From assembly GCA_025558075.1 (NCBI GenBank), contig JAHLKF010000003.1:248001-312000 (forward strand): a DNA stretch of 64,000 nt, given 5' to 3'. Origin of the DNA: Gaertneriomyces semiglobifer (taxonomy: Eukaryota > Chytridiomycota > Chytridiomycetes > Spizellomycetales > Spizellomycetaceae). The number at the start of each line of letters is the position of its first letter. The first letter of the stretch is position 1. Both the position numbers and the translations under genes were made by a program. The notes beneath the pieces were generated by a model that saw only the letters and a program-made list of their open reading frames with translations, did not search any database and was not told where the DNA came from. Below, piece after piece: positions 11,153 through 20,876 of the stretch.

Positions 11153-11505
11153 ATAACGCAGCGCATCGCATATCATAGACCTCCTGGTAACCAGGTATTT
11201 ATATAGTGAATAATTTCAACTGCCGCCCATCCACACATCCCTGCTTCTGTGGGATATTCTCTTCAATGGACGTTTGATTGATACAGGGTCTGATAACTTA
11301 ACTGACTCTAAAGCCGCCGACGATCGTAACTGGGCTCACCACCGTATCGATGCTAAGTACTTCGACGGCTCATTAAATATCCTGCCATCAATACAGCCCA
11401 ATGTCTCTTCAACTCCGGCACTGGTATGCGTACGGTCTGCCTGCATCTCCACTCGCTAATCGCCTAAAGCTTCCGCATTTCGGCGGCTCGCCTCGTTCGA
11501 TTCAA
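11153..11505. other. Short convergent intergenic region
   Basis: About 350 bases between the 3' ends of the uS11m gene and the TRMO gene. It can only hold 3' UTRs and terminators. No structure or ORF of note. Confidence 0.6.
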
Positions 11506-12915
11506 TCAAGAGCTTTCTAGTGGTTGACCTTCCTCTACTCCATCTAGTCGTAGCCGTATCTCCTTAACTAAGACCCAAGGTTTTCCGTCGAACTCATCGT
11601 CTTTTTTAACAACGAAATCCACATGCAGAGTATCATATTCGAATTCGTAGAACTGCTCAATGACTTCTTGAGGGTTCGTGCTGGATAACAATCGCGAGCC
11701 GATCAAGTCCGTCGCGACTAGAGGTTGGGTATCACTTCCATTCGCCGTTTCATCATCGTTCAAGCTCTTGTCTGTGCTGACTTGGGGTCCTTTTCCTCTT
11801 CCTCGAAGAGTGCTCCTTATGTCCAGCCCTAAGATTTGTGTTATGGCGTCAATCAGGTTCTGCTCTTGGCCCGGGTGGTAAAAGCGACACTGAGACGTGC
11901 TGACCAGGTGCGTCAGTGATTCGAGAGCATCAGGCAAGAATCGGACCGGTAGGATGTATGGGTGGAGTAGGCCGGAAAGGATCCAGTTGGGAATAACTGG
12001 ACTATAAAATGACGGTGGGATAGACGGAGCAACGATAGAGGACGATGATGCTGCGAGTAGTGACGGGTCAAGTTTGCCAGGAGTCTGGCCATCGAACACA
12101 GTCGACTTGAAACAAGATGGGCAATCGTACACACCCCATGGTTTGATATCTACCACAGGTGTCCCATCCACTATATCAGCCCCTGCAACGGTGACTCTAC
12201 GGTTTTCGACGTCGACCTCTACCACCCTCGCTAGACTCATTCCAAGGGCATTCGGTCTATGAGGTGCACGTGTCGCAAATACACCCACTTTACCGCCATC
12301 CAGGAGCGGTGGCAGCACTCTGGCTGCAAACGTCGGCACACGTCCGCTAAACCCGGCCGATTTGCAACTCGTTCCTCGATGACTCGGTTGCGACAGCAAA
12401 GTTTTCGGGAGATTCGTGTTCTCGTGGAAAAGGAACAGGATGAAAATGTGTGAGTGGGTGTCAAGACCCAGTAGTGTGTCTGTTGGGATTGAGCTGTGCA
12501 ACGTAAGGTATGAGACGGATGAAGGAACGAGAAGGCCTTGACGCGGTGTTCCACGCCGCGCAGTGTAAGGTGAGGAAACGGTGCCTATGATGTGAAGTGG
12601 ATATCCAGATTGGTGGATCTGCGTGAGGAGAGTGGAGCGAAGAGTCTTCTCCGCACGAATACGGCCAAGTCGTTCAGTCTTAATCCGTTGTTGACAGTGT
12701 GTATGTAGATCTTCCTCCTGTGACTGCAATGTCTCTGGGCTCAGAGAAGGTGACTTGCTAGAGGAGACGCTCTGTCCTTTCGTTGGCCGTTCATCCTCAT
12801 TCTCGCCCTTGTTAACGTCTTGTATGCTCCGCGCCTCCAACCATTTGAGTATGGTGAACGTGCTGACCACACCCATCAAGCAGGCCACCACCAAGTCCAC
12901 ATGCCTCCTCTCCAT
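11506..12915 (-). CDS. TRMO: tRNA N6-threonylcarbamoyladenosine methyltransferase TrmO-like, membrane-anchored
   Basis: One exon, 469 aa. Seen: a hydrophobic segment at residues 8-25 (LVVACLMGVVSTFTILKWL), a charged linker, then a TsaA/UPF0066 domain at about 100-290 with YPLHIIGTVSSPYTARRGTP at its start and GVFATRAPHRPNALGMSL (about 205-225), the SAM-site motif of the family, and DGTPVVDIKPW. The C-terminal part (FYEFEYDTLHVDFV) matches the extra domain of eukaryotic TRMO. Known: TrmO adds a methyl group to t6A37 of some tRNAs. The N-terminal helix suggests attachment to a membrane or an uncleaved mitochondrial signal, which I have not seen described for the enzyme. Confidence 0.88.
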   Translation of the reverse strand: MERRHVDLVVACLMGVVSTFTILKWLEARSIQDVNKGENEDERPTKGQSVSSSKSPSLSPETLQSQEEDLHTHCQQRIKTERLGRIRAEKTLRSTLLTQIHQSGYPLHIIGTVSSPYTARRGTPRQGLLVPSSVSYLTLHSSIPTDTLLGLDTHSHIFILFLFHENTNLPKTLLSQPSHRGTSCKSAGFSGRVPTFAARVLPPLLDGGKVGVFATRAPHRPNALGMSLARVVEVDVENRRVTVAGADIVDGTPVVDIKPWGVYDCPSCFKSTVFDGQTPGKLDPSLLAASSSSIVAPSIPPSFYSPVIPNWILSGLLHPYILPVRFLPDALESLTHLVSTSQCRFYHPGQEQNLIDAITQILGLDIRSTLRGRGKGPQVSTDKSLNDDETANGSDTQPLVATDLIGSRLLSSTNPQEVIEQFYEFEYDTLHVDFVVKKDDEFDGKPWVLVKEIRLRLDGVEEGQPLESS

Positions 12916-13147
12916 CGTTCTCTTGTTACTTGAGCGTTTCCCTTGTGGAGGAACTCGTCGGCGACAGTCGCATCAATTATAGTTTCCAAGAAAACCTTGA
13001 CCGAATCTGGCACTTTTTTGACCTGCGAGTTCACTTGATATCGATAAAGAAAGCAGGAAATGCCGCGACGTTCCTTTTTACTTTTCGACTGTAAACTCAA
13101 CGCCACTATTACCGGTCGCCAGCAAAGCATCACACACGAAACCAAAG

Positions 13148-13690
13148 ATGGACGACGACAGGAGCGACGGCGGTTGGGAAGAGGATAACGTGCAGTACGA
13201 TGAACCGGCAGAGTTCGAGCGCACAGATGTTGTGGAGGAGGTACGTGCCAGCTAAGCAACTTGTGGCGGTTCATCTTATTAAGTCTTCCGTTGCCTGCTA
13301 GACTGATGAACAGCAGCCAGAGAACGGTGCGTCAACCGGTACTCGCGCGATACCAACATCCAATGCTCCAGGCCCCATTCCCAAAGACAAGCGCATGACA
13401 ACCCCATACATGACAAAATATGAAAAAGCGAGAATACTCGGTACTCGGGCACTACAGATTAGCATGAATGCGCCAGTGATGGTAGACTTGAATGGAGAAA
13501 GTGATCCGCTGCAGATTGCTATGAAAGAGTTGCGAGAGGGGAAAATTCCGCTGATGGTTCGGCGGTACATGCCCGATGGGTCGTGGGAAGATTGGGGTAC
13601 GTTCAAGGGCTGCTTAACCGTGCTACGTGAAAGTGACTAACGTATTATCCGAATGACACAGCATGCAGTGAACTTATTGTGAGCGATTAA
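13148..13690 (+). CDS. RPO26: RNA polymerase I, II and III shared subunit RPABC2 (Rpb6)
   Basis: Three exons: 13148-13240, 13302-13596, 13662-13690; 138 aa. Seen: an acidic N-terminus ([20 protein letters not shown]), the invariant [19 protein letters not shown] and [15 protein letters not shown] blocks, [18 protein letters not shown], and the ending CSELIVSD supplied only by the 29-nt last exon. Without splicing the frame would run into unrelated residues. Known: Rpb6 is the eukaryotic counterpart of bacterial omega and holds the clamp base of all three nuclear polymerases. Confidence 0.96.
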
Positions 13691-13780
13691 GTTATCGACG
13701 TAGCTGTCACAGCCAGATATTGATTAAATATATTCACAAACGCACCGTATCTACGAAGGTTATATCAAAACCCTTGGGGG

Positions 13781-15201
13781 CTATGGTTGGTACTGTGGCG
13801 CACCCTCCGCTGCCTCGGGCTCCTTGACTAGACTGTCTACATTCTCCACCGCACCTTTGGCATCCTCTCTCCACAGTACAAAATGCCCTTGAAGTGCGGC
13901 TGGACTAACTTCTCTACCCTGCTGCCTGATATCTTCTAGGCGACCTACGAAGCGTTCTGCAAGCTCTGTTTCTCCTTCATAGAACCGCAGGAACATTTCT
14001 TTGGCTTGCACCGAGGTAACATTGCCAATGTACAACTTTAAGTCAACCCTTCCCGGCCGAATAAGTGCAGGGTCGAGTCGTGGCAGATGATTGGTAGTCA
14101 TGAAAATTAATCTCTCTTCCGAACTGGCCACTCCGTCGAGTGCGTTCAATAGGCCAGAGAATGTCAGAGGCGAGTATCCACCACCTGCTTTCTCGTTCTG
14201 CATGCGATTGTTGAAGGCTGCATCAACATCTTCTAGCAATATGATGGAGCGGGGCGGCGCATGGTTGAGCAAGTGGCTGAGGCGGTCGTCTGTCATGCCA
14301 CGCTCAGAAAGATTGAGAACACAGATATTGTACTCTAACTGTCCAGCTAAAGCCAGAATGTATGATGTCTTTCCACTGCCAGGTGGGCCGTACAAGAGGT
14401 ATCCGCGGCGATATGGTATTCCGCGATCCTGATACCATTTTCCACCTTCCAAAAAGTTCTTAACGTCACCCACTATCTTCTGCGACAGCCCTGGGGCGAG
14501 GACGACGGATTCCAGCGGTCGACGCTTGCGTGGGTTGCCAAATGGCCGCCACTCGGGGCCAAAAGACGTGTAGATGACAGTCCTGCCTTCCTCTTTTGAC
14601 AGGGCCGACTGTTTGGCTTCTTCAAGCATCTTCAGAAGCAAGGGGCGGTCGCGTGATAGTGTCGTAAGGGTGATCGTCTCCCAGGGCGTTCCAGACTTGA
14701 GATCAATCATATTCCGTTCACGTTGCCTCTCTATTTGGAACCAGGCGCCCTGATATCTGAAAAAATGTCTTCCAGGCCCTGGTACTAATTCAAAGTGACT
14801 GGCAACGCTCCCGTTGTCTCTCCTCACGAAGCTAGTTTCGACAGCCAGTTGGTGCGCATTGCCCCGTGCACCCCGGTTGGCCATCCATTGGAGAAACCAA
14901 GGGTACGCATGATCTTTGGACGGGATCTCAAGAGTTACCAGGAGTCGACGTTTCGCAAGGGTGACGCCTCGGATAGCGCCTTGACGTAGCACCGCAAGGG
15001 ATGCAGTAACACCGATCAATCCAAATCTGTTGAAGCAGGTATAGGGTTAATTCTCGCTGTTCCATTCTTACACTTGGCCCACTAGTTAGTCACTCACCCG
15101 GCAGAGAAATAAGGGTTTGCGCCGAGAATTCCTGCCAGGCCACCTGATGCACCTGCAGCAGACGCAGCAGCACTCACAGAACCCGTTGTCGCCGAGTCCA
15201 T
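13781..15201 (-). CDS. BCS1: Mitochondrial AAA chaperone Bcs1
   Basis: Two exons on the minus strand: 15201-15098 and 15026-13781; 449 aa, the family length. Seen: short N-terminus ending NPYFSAGFGLIGV that leads into the single transmembrane helix, the Bcs1-specific domain (FLQWMANRGARG, THQL-like HQLAVETSF), Walker A GPPGSGKTS near residue 247, Walker B IILLEDVDAAF near 295, sensor TTNHLPRLDPALIRPGRVD. NPYF and the GFG turn are split by the intron. Known: Bcs1 is a heptameric inner-membrane machine that moves the folded Rieske protein Rip1 from the matrix into complex III. Confidence 0.96.
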
Positions 15202-16408
15202 TGCGCTGCTTGTAGAACCAGAACGCTTTTGTTGTCGCTTGTTTCGAGCCTTTTAAAAAGCTGATCTTTGACGCGGGGGATTTTTGTCGGCCAACGACTT
15301 CAAAACTCAATCCTTTAAAAAACACACTAATGATTTGTGATGGCTGGTGCAACAAGAAGTCCCATATGCTTTCTGTAGGAGAACTAAAATGTAGGCTGAG
15401 GGTGTCTGTGGGGACAGTCAAGCCAACGTAGAGAACATCTGGTGGATTTTAAGATCTTGTCTCGGCTTGTCACTGGTGTAAATATTCGCTCTAGGCCAGG
15501 AACCTTGCATTTGAAAGCGCTAGGAACTGGTGCTGCCAGGACGCATTAGAGCCTCTCCTGTCCAAACAGCGTATGAGATGCGAACCCTGTGTCTTTCATC
15601 CTTGTTATGTTGCGGTAAATATTTCGGCACAACTTCGCCAATCGCCCACATTGGCACCACCGGGAATGAATGAACCTGGAGAATTTCAAGGTCTTCTCGG
15701 AGCCTAGCGCAAGCACTCTGTGCTCTGTCTGACTGGGTGGGGTGCCCGGAACCTTTACGAAATGACAATGCAAGTGATCTGTGTTTGCAAACTTCAAGCC
15801 CGCACCCCACATCCGACATCACCCAGTACCTGTTCTCAAAGTGGTACGTGGTAAACAAGAGTCCTTCTCACTATACTTTGAGAGTGAGAATGAACCACAG
15901 CACGTTGCGAATCTTGCGATTGGCGGAGTACATAGATTCGTGGGCCATTGCCTTGACGGTGGAGCTACAGGCGATTGCTACGGTTGGAACGCTCCAGATA
16001 CAAGCGCTGCAGGTAACAGCATCCCGTTGATAGGATCACGGCGCCGAATGGGACCAGACGATGGACGCCGGCAGACTCGCAGACTGTCGTTGGTTGTTCG
16101 ACAAAAACAAAGTTCGTTAAGTTGTGTTATCGATTATGATTACGGAATCAGCTGCGACGCGGTTCACATTCTTTTTGTCGAGAGCGTTTTTATTACGAGT
16201 TACGACAAAGAGCAACCTAAAAACCATCGGCAGAGAGCCGGCATTTGACGAACAACGCATTCGGAACACCATTCGATTCGGCGTGTGGAAGTGAAGGAGT
16301 AATTAACATTAGTACCAATATTGGGCGCAACTTTGGAATTCCAGTGGACCTTGTAACGATACATCTCGCTGCCTTTGCGCTGCATTCTTGAGAGCAACTG
16401 GGACAACG
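15202..16408. other. Divergent intergenic region with a possible unresolved gene
   Basis: 1.2 kb between the 5' ends of BCS1 and NAF1. The minus strand is open at 15520-15858 (segments LEILQVHSFPVVPMWAIGEV and VRISYAVWTGEAL), and an ATG at about 15945 on the same strand begins MAHESMYSANRKIRNVLW in a different frame. A weak GTTCAT donor could join them, but I could not confirm it and recognise no family. The plus strand is open over the same bases, so chance is a real alternative. Confidence 0.25.
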
Positions 16409-18331
16409 ATGGAGGAGAATCAGATGAATTGGATCGACAGCATAGTTGACGGAGTTTTGGCGGATACGCTCGCATTAGGAAGTCCGAAAACAGAAGTTGC
16501 CGTTCACCCGGATACCGACCGTGAACAGGCAGAAGATGTTAAACTAATCGATACATCAGCGGCGCCCGAAGACATCAATTGGATAGAAGAGATTGTTGGT
16601 AGCACATTTGAGGCCGCCACAGGAAGCGCTGGCGTAGACATGGCTGACTTTAGCGTGGATACTCGACCGTCAAAGTTGAACACAGTGCAACAATACTATG
16701 ATGGATCCTCCTCAAGCTCGGATTCTGACCCTGAGGAGGAAAAGGCAACGAGCGCGTCCATTGATAAGCCGCTTCAGATACCCCTTATTGAAGATATCAG
16801 TTCGGACGAGGAATGTGAGAACATTACGCCTGCAGTAGACAACACTGCAGTAGAGCCCAGTGATTTTGAGTTTAGCAACTCCTCGTCAAGCGCAAGTGAC
16901 TCGGAAGATGATGTAGTTGCGCCGATACTTTCTTTAGCAGAAAGGGAAAAACGCTTGGTTCAGATGGATGAAAGCGGTCTAGATGGTGATGACATTCATG
17001 GAATCAAAGGTCAATTATCGACAAAGAATGAACTATCAACATTGCCCCCAATGGAACCGATTCCCTTTCCGATACCCGAGCACCTTGCCATGGAACAGAT
17101 CGGTCACGTCTACGGTTATGTTGACGGAATGCTGATCGTCCAGGCCAACGCCAGCGGGGAGCAAAAGGTGCTGGATGCCGATAGCGCAATGTTTCATTCG
17201 AATCGGCAGCCTATCGGTCGGGTATGGGATATTTTTGGGCCTGTTACCAGGCCAATGTATAGTGTCCGCTTGGTAGAAGATGAGACTACTACTAATAAGC
17301 AAATACCTGCCCAAAGTGCAACCGCCGATACCGACGGGAACTCGAAGGAAGACTCTGAGACGAAAAGCATGAATGACGGAAACACTACTGACGCAGCCGC
17401 TACTCCAGTCGCAACGACATCTAAGCCGGAAACGGGTACACCTGTGTTTGTCATCCCATCGCTTGCCTCTTACGTGCTGACGGAGGCTCTGAAGCGGCAG
17501 AAAGGAAGTGACGCTTCAAATCTTTGGGATGAGGAAGTCGGGGATGATGAAATGGAATTCTCTGACGACGAAAAAGAAATGGAGTGGAAGCGTAACAAAA
17601 AGAGATTGAAGGCTGGCAATGCGCGATATGAGGGCGACGGTAATGGAGAGGGTAATCGACCACCGTCAGTAGGCGGAGGGTATCAGGGTATGCCACGCGT
17701 ACACTCTGGAGTTGAGTCCGGTGGTCGTATGCCACCTAGTTCAGGGAATCTGGACACGCAAGCAAGGGAAATGCAACGGGGTGCGGGTCGTGGTGGACGA
17801 GGGAGGGGACGTCGAGGCGACGCTCCGGATTCGTTTAGGAGAGGACCTCCAGCGAACGGGCCATTGCCAAGTGATTACCACATGGCTAGTTTGAGCTATT
17901 CTCCTCACTATCCATCACAGAACCAACAACGTTCGACGGGATACACTCCTCAACATAACATGTCCAACCTACCACAATCAATGTCAACGCCAAGCGCTCA
18001 GGCGAGTCAGGGCCAACCTTTTAATGCCAGCCAGCAGCCACCAAGCGACCAAGCTCAGTTCAATGGTGGGATGCACAACCAACAGCAACAATTAGCAATG
18101 GCGATGCAGATGTTAGCACAGCAACCGGCGCTAGCGGCAGGGATGATGACCATGCTACAGGCGACCATGGCACAACAAGGAATGATGAGCAGTGGCCCGA
18201 TGAACATGAACACTAACATGGGTATGAACATGAACAGAGGGTTTGGTGGCTCTGGCGGACGCGGAGGCCACGGTCGCGGAGGGCACAGGGGAAGAGGTCG
18301 CGGGGGCTACCACCGTGGTGGGCCTCAATGA
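16409..18331 (+). CDS. NAF1: H/ACA RNP assembly factor Naf1
   Basis: One exon, 640 aa from the first in-frame ATG at 16409. Seen: an acidic N-terminal half rich in Asp/Glu/Ser, the Gar1/Naf1 beta-barrel at about 205-300 (PIPFPIPEHLAMEQIGHVYG, RQPIGRVWDIFGPVTRPMYS), an acidic-basic linker containing DEEVGDDEMEFSDDE, an RGG-type segment (GRGGRGRGRRGD), a Gln/Met/Asn-rich stretch at about 530-610, and a second Gly/Arg tail. Known: Naf1 binds Cbf5 in place of Gar1 during nuclear assembly of H/ACA snoRNPs and telomerase. The Q/M-rich plus RGG tail suggests condensate-forming behaviour (inference). Confidence 0.92.
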   Translation: MEENQMNWIDSIVDGVLADTLALGSPKTEVAVHPDTDREQAEDVKLIDTSAAPEDINWIEEIVGSTFEAATGSAGVDMADFSVDTRPSKLNTVQQYYDGSSSSSDSDPEEEKATSASIDKPLQIPLIEDISSDEECENITPAVDNTAVEPSDFEFSNSSSSASDSEDDVVAPILSLAEREKRLVQMDESGLDGDDIHGIKGQLSTKNELSTLPPMEPIPFPIPEHLAMEQIGHVYGYVDGMLIVQANASGEQKVLDADSAMFHSNRQPIGRVWDIFGPVTRPMYSVRLVEDETTTNKQIPAQSATADTDGNSKEDSETKSMNDGNTTDAAATPVATTSKPETGTPVFVIPSLASYVLTEALKRQKGSDASNLWDEEVGDDEMEFSDDEKEMEWKRNKKRLKAGNARYEGDGNGEGNRPPSVGGGYQGMPRVHSGVESGGRMPPSSGNLDTQAREMQRGAGRGGRGRGRRGDAPDSFRRGPPANGPLPSDYHMASLSYSPHYPSQNQQRSTGYTPQHNMSNLPQSMSTPSAQASQGQPFNASQQPPSDQAQFNGGMHNQQQQLAMAMQMLAQQPALAAGMMTMLQATMAQQGMMSSGPMNMNTNMGMNMNRGFGGSGGRGGHGRGGHRGRGRGGYHRGGPQ

Positions 18332-18668
18332 TTGGATTTTTGTAAATGTATATATACTTCTGAAGCGATGATGATGTTCAACAAGAGTTCGTTCTTGCTA
18401 GGTTGGCCGTGCATTCCATTGTCTTGTACTTGTACTCTTCCGGATCCGTTCCATCGTTTTGCAGAGTTGAAGCACTCATATTTTTGATGCCCTGGTTAAA
18501 TTCAACCGCGTTCTCCGCTTCAACTCCGCGGAGATTCTATCACGTGATTTGATCTGCGAAGTTTGGAATTCAAAGATGAAAAAGTTGAGCGAAATCAAAG
18601 GACGACTACGAAAGTGGAGATTAGAGCAGACCAGAGGTGCTTGAATCATCAAATAGAAGAACGGGAGA
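18332..18668. other. Intergenic between NAF1 and DRE2
   Basis: About 340 bases between two plus-strand genes, holding the NAF1 terminator side and the DRE2 promoter. No motif or hidden gene recognised. Confidence 0.6.
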
Positions 18669-19769
18669 ATGACTTTGGGCGTCGTGAGTGCGGGACAGAG
18701 GGTGCTGCTGGTCGGCAACCCGGTCGCGGAGGCACAGGACTTGCAGCGCACACAGCAAGAGCTACAGGAGATGGTCACCCCGTCAGGCTCAGTCTCATTC
18801 GAACAATTCGATAGAGTAGCCAACATTTCCCTCGCTTCTTCCATTTACAACTCGGTCATATCTGGAACAATTGAACCATCCGCGTTTCCGCACCCGACAA
18901 CCAGCCTCATCCAGTTCTTAAGAGCCCTTGTGCCGAATGGAACCGTAACCCTTGTGGAGCCTGTTCTTGTCGATGATGCCAATACTGCCACTGCCTCACA
19001 AATGGGCGCGCTGCGTCTGCCAACACGAACCACAGCAACACTTATATCCGATATCAAATTGGCCGGTTTCATAGATGTCACTGTGGCAGATTCAGAGCCT
19101 GTTCAGGACGATGTTGTAGAGAAGTGGGTGGTACGGTGTTGGGGTGTGGCCTCTGACGAGGCGCTACAAGTGGCAAATTCTTTGAAAGGAAAAGTGCTGA
19201 GAGTACAAGTTACCGCTCGAAAGCCAGCTTATGAGGTTGGGGCTGCTGCAGCTCTGCCATTTGCGAGGAAGAAGGCCGCGAACGTTACAGCTGCTCCGCC
19301 AGCCACAAAACCCCTAAAGGAATCCGTGTGGACCATTAGCCCTGATGACGACGACGAGGAGTTGGAAGATGAAGATGCCCTACTAAGCGACGATGATATG
19401 CTTATTCCTGCTACCAAGGCTCCTGTGGACTGTGAGCCAGTGAGTGGAAAGAAAAAGGCATGTAAAAATTGCACTTGCGGTTTGGCGGATATGGAGGAGG
19501 ATCTCGCCACGGATGGGGAGCAAGCCAAGATTGTTGTGATAACACCAGCCAAGAAGGCCGCGGCGCCAGCGTCATCATGTGGAAACGTATGTACATTGCA
19601 TTTGGCACTAATTAGATCCATGCACTAATAGTGAAATCTCTCTGCACAGTGCTACTTGGGCGATGCTTTCCGGTGTGGTAGCTGTCCATATATAGGGATG
19701 CCAGCGTTTAAGCCGGGAGAGAAGGTTTTGCTGGCTGGTAATTTGCTCAACGATGATGTCGAGCTGTAA
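18669..19769 (+). CDS. DRE2: Fe-S cluster assembly protein Dre2/anamorsin
   Basis: Two exons: 18669-19586 and 19650-19769; 345 aa. Seen: an N-terminal SAM-methyltransferase-like domain (about 1-165), a linker, an acidic stretch, then the [2Fe-2S] site [16 protein letters not shown] (about 255-275) and the twin CX2C [4Fe-4S] site [17 protein letters not shown], which the intron splits right after SCGN. Ends [18 protein letters not shown] as the family does. Known: Dre2 receives electrons from the diflavin reductase Tah18 for cytosolic Fe-S assembly (CIA pathway). Confidence 0.96.
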
Positions 19770-19940
19770 ATAATGGGCATATGTAAATAGTGTATTAGTA
19801 GGTAAAATAGCCATTTCGGTTTGCGAGCGAGGAGTTGGTACGTCGAGCAACTTGTTCGCCATCTGGTATTTCGTTGCTGTGGTTCGTCATGGAAAGACTT
19901 GGTACAAGCACGAAAACTCAGGCTGGTATATCAAAAGCAC

Positions 19941-20482
19941 CTAGGTTGTCACTTTCTCGTCCTCTTCTTTCCCACTCTGACTGCCGCCATCGTCGTCTAC
20001 ATCTGTTTTGGCTTTCTTACTGCTACCCACGTTCTGTCGTCGCTTTTTTCGTTTCTCCCTCTTCTTGGCTGTTCGGGCGGCTTCTTGCTCTCGTATCGCC
20101 GCAATCTTCTCTTGGAAGGCACGCTGTTCTTGTTCCTACATTCGGGACATTTGAGTTTCCAACGCTTTTGTGCAGAGAACTACTATCCACAGAAGCCAAC
20201 CTCTTTTGACAAATGTTCCAGAACTTCTAATCTCTTGTACTCTTTTCTCCTTAGCGCCCTATAGACATGGAACTCGCCTGATCCTGCACCTGCTGACGAT
20301 CCTTGAACATTTCGAACAAAGTCTCTAGGTTGTTTGAGAGTCGCTGTCTTGTCCTTCGGTGTTGGTATATGTACAGGTTTTTCGATATTCGACATCAACT
20401 TTGAAATTTGGGATGCAGCGATGTCAAGCGGGGTCTTGACTTTATAGCCCGATGCTTGCTCTTCTGCTGGCGGTGTTGACAT
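19941..20482 (-). CDS. PRKRIP1: PRKRIP1-like splicing-associated protein (DUF1168)
   Basis: Two exons on the minus strand: 20482-20201 and 20135-19941; 158 aa. Seen: the DUF1168 core PRDFVRNVQGSSAGAGSGEF followed by HVYRALRRKEYKRLEVLE, then after a 65-nt intron a long lysine/arginine helix (AIREQEAARTAKKREKRKKR). The donor is an unusual GTTGGC, but the splice restores the family helix EEQEQRAFQEKIA. Known: the human protein sits in the activated spliceosome as a long helix and also binds dsRNA. Nuclear by composition. Confidence 0.88.
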
Positions 20483-20876
20483 GATGGGTTCTTTGTAGCG
20501 ATTAGTTTCGACGCTGGAATGTCTGAGCGAAAACCAGATTTGATGCTCTCTCTTGTCGACAGGGTTCTTCAGCTTTCCCTTAGTACGTTATCCCGAATGC
20601 ATCTACGCCGCTCCTAGTGGACCTGATCGCCTGGTTCCTTGACCGTAGAGCATCCATTAGCTGGTTGAGTCTCGCGAGGGCAGGATATCACAGAGAAGAA
20701 TCCGAACGAACCGGATGCCATTCGCATTCGTCGATCCGTCAAGGTACCGATTCACACAAAAGGCGATATCCACCTCGCAGACAGCTCAGCGATTTCCTGC
20801 AATTGCGGAATTAACTGGAGACTGAAGAAAGGACAGAGCTGTTTCAAGTGTCGAGAGAGCTTGAACTGCTGGTGCC
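20483..20876. other. Divergent intergenic region upstream of APC5
   Basis: About 390 bases between the PRKRIP1 ATG (minus) and the APC5 ATG at 20877. A plus-strand ATG at 20520 begins MSERKPDLMLSLVDRVLQL but stops after 32 codons. A second frame at 20680-20930 is cysteine-rich (SCNCGINWRLKKGQSCFKC) and runs past the APC5 start in another frame. Either could be an upstream exon or uORF; neither can be joined convincingly. Confidence 0.35.
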
